Shown: positions 1-5,803 of the stretch, in pieces
Position numbering within the stretch: the first letter of the stretch is position 1
How the letters are laid out: each line of letters starts with the position of its first letter
Origin: Rubritepida sp.
GTDB taxonomy: Bacteria > Pseudomonadota > Alphaproteobacteria > Acetobacterales > Acetobacteraceae
Length of the DNA stretch: 7,547 nucleotides
Direction of reading: 5' to 3'
NCBI GenBank assembly: GCA_007129145.1
Contig: SKWC01000315.1
Span: 1-7,547, forward strand
Made by a program: the position numbers and the translations under genes
The notes under the pieces: model-generated
Told to the model about the DNA's origin: nothing
Database searches by the model: none
What the model saw: only the letters and a program-made list of their open reading frames with translations

Positions 1-72
1 ACCCGCACGTTGATGTGCAACTTCCTGATCGGCCCGCTGTGGCGGGGGCTGGCGCGGCTGCGCGGCCGGTAG
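1..72 (+). CDS. 3' end of an unidentified upstream gene (partial)
   Basis: Frame 1 is open from the window edge to a TAG at 70-72, giving 23 residues that end in a basic tail (ARLRGR). Every codon in the stretch ends in G or C, which matches the real genes here and supports coding in this frame. The visible piece is mildly hydrophobic with a Trp, then Arg-rich, as at the end of a membrane-associated or globular protein. No motif is present, so I do not assign a family. The next gene starts 64 bp downstream on the same strand, and those 64 bp hold only its Shine-Dalgarno sequence as a recognisable signal. Confidence 0.45.
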   Translation, partial: TRTLMCNFLIGPLWRGLARLRGR

Positions 73-124
73 GGTTCCGGCCGGGCCCGAATGTCGCTAC
101 CGTGGTTCCTGGAAACGTACCCCC

Positions 125-130
125 GGGGAG
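125..130 (+). promoter_or_regulatory. Shine-Dalgarno of the CoA-transferase-like gene
   Basis: GGGGAG lies six bases before the ATG at 137 and selects that start. No convincing promoter was seen in 73-124, so the gene may be transcribed from upstream. Confidence 0.7.
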
Positions 131-136
131 AAAGCC

Positions 137-1354
137 ATGCCCGACGACGTCCGCGCCGATGCGCTGCCGGTGCAGCAGGACACCCTGCCCCTGGCTGGAC
201 TGCGAGTCCTCGACCTGACCCTGGCCCGCGCCGGGCCCACCTGCGTGCGCCACCTGGCCGACTGGGGCGCGGATATCATCCGCGTCGAGCCACCCGGCGC
301 CAATGACGGGCTGGGCGGCGCGCGCGACGGCTTCGACTTCACCAACCTGCACCGCAACAAGCGCGGCATCTCGCTGGACCTCAAGAATCCCGAGGGCCAC
401 GCCGCCTTCCTCCGCCTGGCCGACACCGCGGACATCGTGGTGGAGAACATGCGCATGCAGGTGAAGCATCGCCTCAAGGTGGATTACGAGACGCTGTCAG
501 CGCGCAACCCGCGGCTGATCTACGCCTCGATCTCGGGCTTCGGGCAGACCGGCCCCTACTCCACGCGCGGCGGCGTGGACCAGATCGCCCAGGGCATGGG
601 CGGGCTGATGACCATCACCGGCGAACCCGGCCGCGGCCCGATGCGCGTGGGCATCCCCATCAACGACCTGACGGCCGGCAACCTGCTGGCCATGGGCGTC
701 ATGATGGCGCTGTATGAGCGTGAGAAGACCGGCCGCGGGCGCTATGTCTCGACCTCGCTGCTCGAGGCCGAGGTGTTCATGCTGGATTTCCAGGCCACCC
801 GCTTCCTGCAGAAGGGCGAGGTGGCCGGCCAGGCCGGCAACGACCATCCGGTGAACTCGCCGATGGGCGTGTTCCCTTCCACGGACAAGCCGATCAACAT
901 TGCCGCCTCCTCGCCCAAGCTGTGGGAGGTGTTCTGCCGCGCCGCCGGCCGCGAGGACTGGCTGGAAAAGCCCGAGTGGAAGACGGTGGAGGGCCGCACC
1001 AGGGACCGCCCGGCGCTGAACGCCGCCATCGCGGAGGTGACGCGCCAGAAGCCCAGCGAATACTGGATCGCCAAGCTGGAGGAGGCCGGCATCCCCTGCG
1101 GGCCGATCAACAACATCAAGGAAGTGTTCGAGGACCCGCAGGTGCGGCACCTCGACATGGTCTGGCAGATCCCGCACGCGAAGCTGGGCCAGGCGGGGGT
1201 GGTGCGCACGCCCATCAACGTCTCGGGCCACAGCCCAGGCATTCGCATGGGCGTGCCCGCCCTGGGCGAGCATTCTGAAGAGATTCTGGCGGAGGCGGGG
1301 TTCACCGCGGCGGAGATCGCCGCCCTGCGCGAGAAAAAGGCGATCGGAGGGTAA
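137..1354 (+). CDS. CaiB/BaiF family CoA-transferase homologue (atypical catalytic site)
   Basis: This 405-residue protein has the length and layout of class III CoA-transferases, cytoplasmic interlocked dimers that move CoA between carboxylic acids. Visible family landmarks are the N-terminal LRVLDLT (22-28), WGADIIRVE (43-51), the LDLKNPEG segment (80-87), DIVVEN (99-104), LIYASISGFGQTGPY (127-141) and the C-terminal GIPCGPINNI region. In the classical family the catalytic Asp lies in a GxGxxVDVSLxEA-like stretch; here that stretch reads GRYVSTSLLEA, so Ser205 stands where Asp is expected. Asp217 (MLDF) is the nearest acidic candidate. The start at 137 has a good Shine-Dalgarno. The stop lies 5 bp before a crotonase gene, so the two are almost certainly one transcript acting on CoA thioesters. 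The fold assignment is firm; the substrate, and even transferase activity, are unknown. It could be a racemase-like or non-catalytic member. Confidence 0.9.
   Translation: MPDDVRADALPVQQDTLPLAGLRVLDLTLARAGPTCVRHLADWGADIIRVEPPGANDGLGGARDGFDFTNLHRNKRGISLDLKNPEGHAAFLRLADTADIVVENMRMQVKHRLKVDYETLSARNPRLIYASISGFGQTGPYSTRGGVDQIAQGMGGLMTITGEPGRGPMRVGIPINDLTAGNLLAMGVMMALYEREKTGRGRYVSTSLLEAEVFMLDFQATRFLQKGEVAGQAGNDHPVNSPMGVFPSTDKPINIAASSPKLWEVFCRAAGREDWLEKPEWKTVEGRTRDRPALNAAIAEVTRQKPSEYWIAKLEEAGIPCGPINNIKEVFEDPQVRHLDMVWQIPHAKLGQAGVVRTPINVSGHSPGIRMGVPALGEHSEEILAEAGFTAAEIAALREKKAIGG
1346..1351 (+). promoter_or_regulatory. Shine-Dalgarno of the crotonase gene
   Basis: GGAGGG overlaps the last codons of the CoA-transferase-like gene and sits 8 bases before the ATG at 1360. 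It supports translational linkage of the two genes. It favours the ATG at 1360 over the in-frame ATG at 1369. Confidence 0.7.
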
Positions 1355-1359
1355 GACGG

Positions 1360-2163
1360 ATGTTGGATATGGTTCTGGCCGAGGGGAAGATCCTCGCGCA
1401 TGTGAAGAACGGCGTGGGCACGATCGTGTTCAACCAGCCGGAAAAGCGCAACGCCATGAGCGTCATCATGTGGGACGGGCTGGCCGAGGCGCTGGACCGC
1501 TTCGCCGCCGATGACGCGGTGCGCTGCGTGGTTCTGGAAGGCGCGGGCGGCAAGGCCTTCGTCTCCGGTGCGGACATCTCGCAGTTCGAGAAGACCCGCT
1601 CGGACGCCGAGGCGCAGCGCGAATACGGCCGCCGCACCGGCATCGGCCGCCAGAAGCTGGCCGATTTCCAGAAGCCCGTGATCGCCAAGATCCAGGGCTT
1701 CTGCATGGGCGGGGGCCTGGGCATCGCCATGACCTGCGACATCCGAATCGCCGGGGTGGGCAGCGAGTTCGGCATCCCCGCCGCGCGGCTGGGCATCGCC
1801 TATGGCTATGAGACCGTGAAGGCGCTGGTGGCGCTGGTGGGCCCGGCCCATGCCCACTACATCCTGATGACCGGCGGCCGCATCTCCGGCGAGGAAGCCG
1901 AGCGCATGGGGCTGATCAACAAGCTCCATCCGGCCGAGGAGCTGGACGCCGTGGTCGAGAAGCTGACCGCGACCATGGCGCGCAACGCGCCGCTGTCGCT
2001 GAAGGCCAACAAGCGCGCCGTGCTGTCCGTGCTGCAGGATCGCGCCGACCGCGACTTGGCGCAGATCGACGCCGACACCGCCGCCTGCTTCGACAGCGAG
2101 GACTACCGCGAGGGCCGCACGGCCTTCATGGCGAAGCGCCAGCCGGTCTTCACCGGCCGCTGA
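1360..2163 (+). CDS. Enoyl-CoA hydratase/isomerase (crotonase) superfamily protein lacking both hydratase glutamates
   Basis: The 267-residue length and the motifs place this in the crotonase superfamily, cytoplasmic trimers or hexamers that stabilise acyl-CoA enolates in an oxyanion hole. The first oxyanion-hole stretch is AFVSGADISQF (66-76); the second is GFCMGGGLGIAMTCDIRIAG (113-132). In classical hydratases two Glu residues activate water, one in GGGxE and one in FGxPE. Here the matching positions are Gly121 (GGGLG) and Ala141 (FGIPA). Ordinary hydration of 2-enoyl-CoA is therefore unlikely, while the oxyanion hole looks intact, so isomerase, decarboxylase, hydrolase or C-C lyase chemistry is more plausible. 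The stretch AARLGIAYGYE (141-151) carries Tyr residues near the usual active site. The gene is translationally linked to the CoA-transferase-like gene 5 bp upstream. Automatic annotation would say enoyl-CoA hydratase; I trust the fold but not that activity. Confidence 0.9.
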   Translation: MLDMVLAEGKILAHVKNGVGTIVFNQPEKRNAMSVIMWDGLAEALDRFAADDAVRCVVLEGAGGKAFVSGADISQFEKTRSDAEAQREYGRRTGIGRQKLADFQKPVIAKIQGFCMGGGLGIAMTCDIRIAGVGSEFGIPAARLGIAYGYETVKALVALVGPAHAHYILMTGGRISGEEAERMGLINKLHPAEELDAVVEKLTATMARNAPLSLKANKRAVLSVLQDRADRDLAQIDADTAACFDSEDYREGRTAFMAKRQPVFTGR

Positions 2164-2171
2164 GACGAAAC

Positions 2172-2200
2172 CCCACCCCCTGGCATCGCCGGGGGGTGGG
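2172..2200 (+). terminator. Strong GC hairpin between crotonase and ExoD-family genes
   Basis: Left arm 2172-2183 (CCCACCCCCTGG) and right arm 2189-2200 (CCGGGGGGTGGG) form a 12-bp stem with a single G-U wobble and a 5-base CATCG loop. It begins 8 bases after the crotonase stop. No T run follows, so it is not a textbook intrinsic terminator. It may protect the 3' end, attenuate transcription or help Rho-dependent ending. Its right arm also ends 4 bases before the likely ATG of the next gene and would hide that gene's G-rich ribosome-binding region. Confidence 0.55.
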
Positions 2201-2204
2201 AACC

Positions 2205-2891
2205 ATGTCCAGGCCCATCCAGCGTCGGGGGGATGCGCGCGTGCATGGTCCTGTGCCGGCTTCGGCCGATGCCCCGGCCACCGCGCGGCCCGAGGGCTGG
2301 GATCTGCCGATCTCCCGCCTGCTGCCCGCCATCGCCGCGCGTTTCCCCGCCGCCCGCGCCAGCCTGGGCGACCTGGCCCAGACCTTCGGCGACCGCGCCT
2401 TCGGCATGCTCCTCCTGGTGCTCTGCCCGCCCTGCGTGCTGCCGGGCATGTCCACGGTCATGGGCGTGCCCATCCTGATCCTCGGCATCCAGCTGGCCAT
2501 GGGGCGGCGGGTGCCGCGCCTGCCCGGCTTCGCCGCGCGGCAATCCATCAGGCGCGAGGACCTGCTGCGCTTCGCCAACCGGGCCGCGCCCTGGTTCCAG
2601 CGGCTGGAGCGCATCGCCCGCCCGCGCCCCGGCCTGTTCACCCGCCCCGAGGGTGAGCGCATGCTGGGCTGGCTCGTGATCTATGCCGCCATCATGCTGA
2701 TCCTGCCGGGGCCCATGACCAATGGCCCGCCGGCCATGGGCCTGATCGTGCTGGCGCTGGGTCTGATCGAGCATGACAGCCGCCTGGCCGCCATCGGCGC
2801 CGTGCTGACCCTGGCGGGCAGCCTCTTCGCCACCGTCCTCTACCTGCTGATGGGCTGGGCTGCGCTGCAGGCCCTTGGCTGGCTGTTCTGA
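2205..2891 (+). CDS. ExoD-family inner-membrane protein
   Basis: The 228-residue product matches the ExoD family (exopolysaccharide synthesis, ExoD), small multi-pass inner-membrane proteins first linked to exopolysaccharide production in rhizobia; their biochemical role is not settled. Family features are the amphipathic start WDLPISRLLP (32-41), LGDLAQTFGDRAFG (54-67), a hydrophobic segment with Pro-rich turns (68-100, ending in LGIQLAMGRR), and the second hallmark LPGPMTNGPPAMG (167-179) followed by LALGLIEHD. The last 30 residues are again hydrophobic. I chose the ATG at 2205; a GTG at 2196 is in frame but inside the hairpin. The first 25 or so codons have weaker third-position GC, so the true start could be one of the GTG codons at 2241 or 2253. 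The stop overlaps the presumed promoter region of the B12-regulated gene downstream. Confidence 0.85.
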   Translation: MSRPIQRRGDARVHGPVPASADAPATARPEGWDLPISRLLPAIAARFPAARASLGDLAQTFGDRAFGMLLLVLCPPCVLPGMSTVMGVPILILGIQLAMGRRVPRLPGFAARQSIRREDLLRFANRAAPWFQRLERIARPRPGLFTRPEGERMLGWLVIYAAIMLILPGPMTNGPPAMGLIVLALGLIEHDSRLAAIGAVLTLAGSLFATVLYLLMGWAALQALGWLF

Positions 2892-2904
2892 TCGCGGCTA
2901 CGCT
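2875..2904 (+). promoter_or_regulatory. Candidate sigma-70-type promoter for the riboswitch transcript
   Basis: TTGGCT (2875-2880) and TACGCT (2899-2904) are spaced 18 bases apart and resemble -35 and -10 boxes, with four and three matches to consensus. Initiation about 7 bases after the -10 box would start the RNA near 2911, exactly where the first helix of the riboswitch begins. The match is weak and rests mainly on this positional fit. The boxes overlap the 3' end of the ExoD-family gene. Confidence 0.35.
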
Positions 2905-2911
2905 TGCCCCA

Positions 2912-3097
2912 TGCGTCGGTGCCCCGATGAGGGGTGAAACGGGAACGCGCGACGCCGGGGCACAATCCCCGGTCAATCCGCGGCTGCCCCCGCAACTGTA
3001 GGCGGAGAGTCCCGGTCCCACTGCCATTGCTCCCTTGCCGGGGGGTGAGAAGGCGGACCAGGGCGATGACCCGCGAGCCAGGAGACCGGCCGGCGCA
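2912..3097 (+). ncRNA. Cobalamin (B12) riboswitch aptamer
   Basis: Several conserved blocks of the adenosylcobalamin-type riboswitch occur in the right order: GGTGCCC with GATGAGGGGTGAAACGGGAA (2918-2945), a CCGGGG/CCCCGG helix (2955-2960 with 2967-2972), the core GCTGCCCCCGCAACTGTA (2983-3000), CCACTG (3018-3023), GAAGGCGGACCAGG (3049-3062), GATGACCCG, and a B12 box AGCCAGGAGACCGGCC (3076-3091) that fits the known consensus at every position. Closing helix P1 can be drawn between 2912-2920 and 3089-3097, 9 bp with two G-U pairs. It sits on the same strand just upstream of the BtuB-like receptor gene and would turn it down when coenzyme B12 is plentiful. No base run typical of an intrinsic terminator follows, which points to translational control. 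Confidence 0.95.
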
Positions 3098-3235
3098 GAG
3101 TTGGTCTCGCGCGTGCCGGGCGGGGTGCACCGGCGCCACGGAACCGTTGTTCCGGCTGCGGGTTCGACGTCAGCCGTCGGGCGGGGGCATGCGCCTCCGC
3201 ACGGCATGTCGTCACGCGCAGAACGGGAGACCCCC
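3098..3235 (+). promoter_or_regulatory. Riboswitch expression platform and btuB leader
   Basis: This untranslated stretch links the aptamer to the receptor ATG. It contains GGTCTC (3103-3108), complementary both to GAGACC inside the B12 box (3082-3087) and to GAGACC overlapping the Shine-Dalgarno (3227-3232). A separate small hairpin, CGGAAC-CGTT-GTTCCG (3139-3154), may act as a spacer helix. The Shine-Dalgarno itself is GGGAGA at 3225-3230, five bases before the ATG at 3236. An open frame runs through this region into the receptor gene, but the aptamer and the signal peptide show that it is not coding. Confidence 0.65.
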
Positions 3236-5179
3236 ATGCGCCATCTGATCCTCGCCTCTGCCGCCCTGCTGGCGGCCACACCCGCGCTCGCGCAAGAACC
3301 CGCGCCGGCGCTGCTGCCCGACACCATCGTCACCGCCACCCGCCTGCCCACCCCGCAGGAGCGCGTGCCGGCCTCCATCACCGTCGTGACCCGCCGCCAG
3401 CTGGAGGAACGCGGCCAGAACACCCTGGCCGAGGCGCTCGCTTCCGTGCCGGGGCTGCGCATCGCCCAATCCGGCGGGCCGGGGCAGAGCGCGACCGTCT
3501 TCATCCGCGGCAATTCCGGCCGCTCGGTGCTGGTGCTGCTGGACGGCGTGCCGCTGAACGACCCCTCCGAGCCCAATGGCGCCTTCAACTTCGGCAATGA
3601 CCTGCTGTTCGACATCGAGCGCATCGAGGTGCTGCGCGGCCCGGCCTCCTCGCTCTATGGCAGCGCGGCGCTGGGGGGCGTGATCAACCTCGTCTCGCGC
3701 CGCGCCGCCGACCGCCCCTTCGCGCCCTATGGCGAGCTGGCCGGCGGCACCCAGGGCACGCTGCGCGGAGGCCTTGGCGCCACCGGCACGCTGGGCCGCT
3801 TCGACTACCTGGCCAGCATCAACGGCCTCAGGACCGATGGCTTCAACGCCACCGCCGGCCGCTTCCGGAACACGCTGAACGAGCGCGACGGGCTGGCGGG
3901 CTTCGCCACCCATCTGCGCCTGGGCGTCACCCCCTGGGAGGGGACGCGCATCGAGGGCACGCTGCGCTACCGCCAGAACCGCTTCGACCTGGACAGCGTG
4001 CCGCGCGACGACCCCAACTTCCGCGGCGACGACCGCCGGCTGTTCGGCCAGCTGCGCGGCGAGACGCGGTTGCTGGACGGGCGCTGGACCACCGGGCTGC
4101 GGCTCGCCTTCACCCAGGACCGGCGCGTCTTCGTGAACGAACCCGACGTGCTGAGCCCCGCGGCGGGTCGCGACTCCTACCGCGGCGAGCGGCTGCTGCT
4201 GGACTGGGGCAACACGCTGCGCCTGCCCGCCCTGGGTGTCGCGACCGATGGCGCGCTGAGCTTCGGCGTGACCTACGGGCGCGAGGATGCGCGCAGCCGC
4301 TTCGGCGCCGCACCCTTCGTGACCACGGTGAATGCCGGGCAGGAGACGGTGGCAGGCCACGTGGCCCTGCAATACCGGCTGTGGGAGCGGCTGGATGTCA
4401 CCGCCGGGCTGCGCCATGACGCGGTGGGCCGCTTCGGCGGCGCGACCACCTGGCGGCTGGGCGCTGTGCTGGACATCCCCGAGGTCGGCGGGCGGCTGCG
4501 CGCCTCGGGCGGGACGGGCTTCAACGCGCCCTCGCTGTTCCAGCGCTTCGGCGTGCTGCCGCCCTTCTTCGCCGGCAACCCGAACCTGCGGCCCGAGCGC
4601 AGCATCGGCTTCGAGATCGGCGGCGAGATCGACATCGCGCTGGCCGGCCGCGCCGATTTCGCCACGCTGGGGCTGACCTACTTCCAGTCCCGCGTGCGCA
4701 ACCTGATCCAGTTGTCGGGCGGGTCGCTCGCCAATCTCGACCGGGCCAGGCTGCGCGGCGGCGAGATAACCCTGGCGGTGCGGCCCTTCGACTGGCTGAG
4801 CGGTGAGTTCGCCTGGACCATCACCGATGCACGCGACGCGCGCACCAACCGGCCACTGGCGCGGCGGCCACAGCACGCGATCACCGCCAGCGCGCGGATC
4901 ACGCCGCTGCCGGGCCTGGTCATCACGCCGCAGCTGGAATTCACCGGCCGGGCGATCGAGAACGCCTTCGCCAGCTACCGCGATGACGGGTCCAGCTTCT
5001 TCACGCCCCGGCTGAACCCCAGCGGCACGCTGCTGCACATCACCGCCACCTATGAAGTGCGGCCCGGCATCACCAGCTTCCTGGAGGGGCGCAACCTGAC
5101 CAACAGCCGCTTCGAGCCGGCCAATGGCTTCCAGACGCCGGGCCGCAGCCTGCTGGTCGGAACCCGCTTCAGCCTCTGA
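3236..5179 (+). CDS. btuB: TonB-dependent outer-membrane receptor, BtuB-like (cobalamin/corrinoid uptake)
   Basis: This 647-residue protein would import corrinoids across the outer membrane using TonB energy. A signal peptide (1-19, hydrophobic LILASAALLAATPALA, cleavage after Ala19) precedes a TonB box region DTIVTATR (29-36). The plug domain follows: VPASITVVTRRQLEERG, LAEALASVPGL, VFIRGNSGRSVLVLLDGVPL (88-107), IERIEVLRGPASSLYGSAA (127-145) and GGVINLVSRR. The remainder is a beta-barrel, with late conserved blocks GTGFNAPSLFQRFG, NPNLRPERS and FLEGRNLTNSRFEP. Length is close to E. coli BtuB (about 614 residues). Substrate assignment comes mainly from the cobalamin riboswitch directly upstream. 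The start at 3236 has a Shine-Dalgarno and gives a clean signal peptide; an ATG ten codons earlier (3206) has neither. The barrel ends RFSL, with Leu rather than the usual terminal aromatic residue. No periplasmic binding protein or ABC transporter genes are in the window. Confidence 0.9.
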   Translation: MRHLILASAALLAATPALAQEPAPALLPDTIVTATRLPTPQERVPASITVVTRRQLEERGQNTLAEALASVPGLRIAQSGGPGQSATVFIRGNSGRSVLVLLDGVPLNDPSEPNGAFNFGNDLLFDIERIEVLRGPASSLYGSAALGGVINLVSRRAADRPFAPYGELAGGTQGTLRGGLGATGTLGRFDYLASINGLRTDGFNATAGRFRNTLNERDGLAGFATHLRLGVTPWEGTRIEGTLRYRQNRFDLDSVPRDDPNFRGDDRRLFGQLRGETRLLDGRWTTGLRLAFTQDRRVFVNEPDVLSPAAGRDSYRGERLLLDWGNTLRLPALGVATDGALSFGVTYGREDARSRFGAAPFVTTVNAGQETVAGHVALQYRLWERLDVTAGLRHDAVGRFGGATTWRLGAVLDIPEVGGRLRASGGTGFNAPSLFQRFGVLPPFFAGNPNLRPERSIGFEIGGEIDIALAGRADFATLGLTYFQSRVRNLIQLSGGSLANLDRARLRGGEITLAVRPFDWLSGEFAWTITDARDARTNRPLARRPQHAITASARITPLPGLVITPQLEFTGRAIENAFASYRDDGSSFFTPRLNPSGTLLHITATYEVRPGITSFLEGRNLTNSRFEPANGFQTPGRSLLVGTRFSL

Positions 5180-5188
5180 GGGCGGGGC

Positions 5189-5761
5189 TCACCCGGCGCC
5201 GCGCGTGGCGCCGGGCACCCAGGTCACATCCTGCGCGCCATTGCCGTTGCAGCGGCGCGCCAGCACGAACAGGTGGTCCGACAGGCGGTTGAGGTAGCGC
5301 ACCGCCTCGGGGTTCACCGCCTCCTCGGCGGCCAGCGCGACCACCAGCCGCTCGGCCCGCCGGGCCACGGTGCGCGCGAGGTGGGCGTAGGCGGCGGCCG
5401 CGCTGCCGCCGGGCAGGATGAAGCTGCGCAGCGGCGGGATATGCGCGTTCATCGCCGCAACCTCCTGCTCCAGGCGCAGGCATTGCGCCGCGTTGACCCG
5501 CAGCCGCCCCTCGCTGTCGGTCCCCGGCACGCAGAGATCCGCCCCCAGGTCGAACAGGTCGTTCTGCATGCGCGCGGCCATCGCATCGCCTTCGGCATCC
5601 GCGTGCAGATGCAGCCGCAGCACGCCCAGCACGGCGTTCAACTCATCCACCGTGCCATAGGCCTCGACCCGCAGCGCGTCCTTGCGCACGCGCGCGCCAT
5701 CGCCCAGCGATGTCTCACCCGCATCGCCGCCGCGGGTCGTGATCACGTCCAGCCGGACCAT
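5189..5761 (-). CDS. pduO: PduO-type cob(I)alamin adenosyltransferase
   Basis: The 190-residue product transfers the adenosyl group of ATP to cob(I)alamin or cob(I)yrinate diamide, making coenzyme B12 in the cytoplasm. Family motifs are intact: the ATP-binding N-terminus TTRGGDAGETSLGDG (8-22), YGTVDELNAVLG (35-46), FILPGGS (114-120), the Arg-rich helix ARTVARRAER (129-138) and RYLNRLSDHLFVLARR (155-170). Phe114, Arg130, Arg134 and Asn158 line up with Phe112, Arg128, Arg132 and Asn156 of Lactobacillus reuteri PduO, with a constant offset of two. The ATG at 5761 has a GAAGGGGG ribosome binding site five bases upstream. The gene converges on the BtuB-like receptor with only 9 bp between stops, and lies 42 bp after a cation transporter gene on the same strand. 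It completes an uptake-then-activation pair with the receptor. Symbol usage varies (pduO, mmaB-like, cobO in some annotations), but it is not of the CobA sequence type. Confidence 0.95.
   Translation of the reverse strand: MVRLDVITTRGGDAGETSLGDGARVRKDALRVEAYGTVDELNAVLGVLRLHLHADAEGDAMAARMQNDLFDLGADLCVPGTDSEGRLRVNAAQCLRLEQEVAAMNAHIPPLRSFILPGGSAAAAYAHLARTVARRAERLVVALAAEEAVNPEAVRYLNRLSDHLFVLARRCNGNGAQDVTWVPGATRGAG
5192..5215. terminator. Perfect 9-bp inverted repeat at the convergent gene junction
   Basis: CCCGGCGCC (5192-5200) and GGCGCCGGG (5207-5215) are perfect reverse complements around a GCGCGT loop. The hairpin starts 12 bases after the receptor stop and lies within the last codons of the adenosyltransferase gene on the other strand. 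The position suggests a bidirectional end signal, but neither strand shows a T run, so this is not a canonical intrinsic terminator. Confidence 0.5.
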
Positions 5762-5803
5762 CAGAGCCCCCTTCTCACCGGGCCGGGATATGGGCGGCGC
5801 GGC

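Noticed and set aside
73..124. GGCCGGGCCC-type short palindromes upstream of the CoA-transferase-like gene
   Set aside because: These are short GC palindromes expected at this base composition, with no stable extended stem and no operator-like repeat.
742..1929. 395-codon open frame on the - strand across the CoA-transferase-like and crotonase genes
   Set aside because: It spans the junction of two clear family proteins on the other strand and shows no domain of its own.
3041..3060. G-run in the aptamer considered as a terminator or G-quadruplex
   Set aside because: It belongs to a variable arm and the conserved GAAGGCGG block of the cobalamin aptamer, and has too few G tracts for a convincing quadruplex.
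3035..3235. In-frame 67-codon N-terminal extension of the receptor
   Set aside because: It lies in the riboswitch and leader, and would place a long charged segment before an obvious signal peptide.
3212..5038. 608-codon open frame on the - strand opposite the receptor gene
   Set aside because: The + strand frame has a signal peptide, TonB box and plug motifs. The antisense translation is Gln/Ala/Gly-rich low-complexity with no motif, as expected from GC-rich codon bias.
5762..5803. Possible regulatory element between CDF and adenosyltransferase genes
   Set aside because: Only the ribosome binding site is recognisable in 42 bp; there is no B12 box or promoter-like pair.
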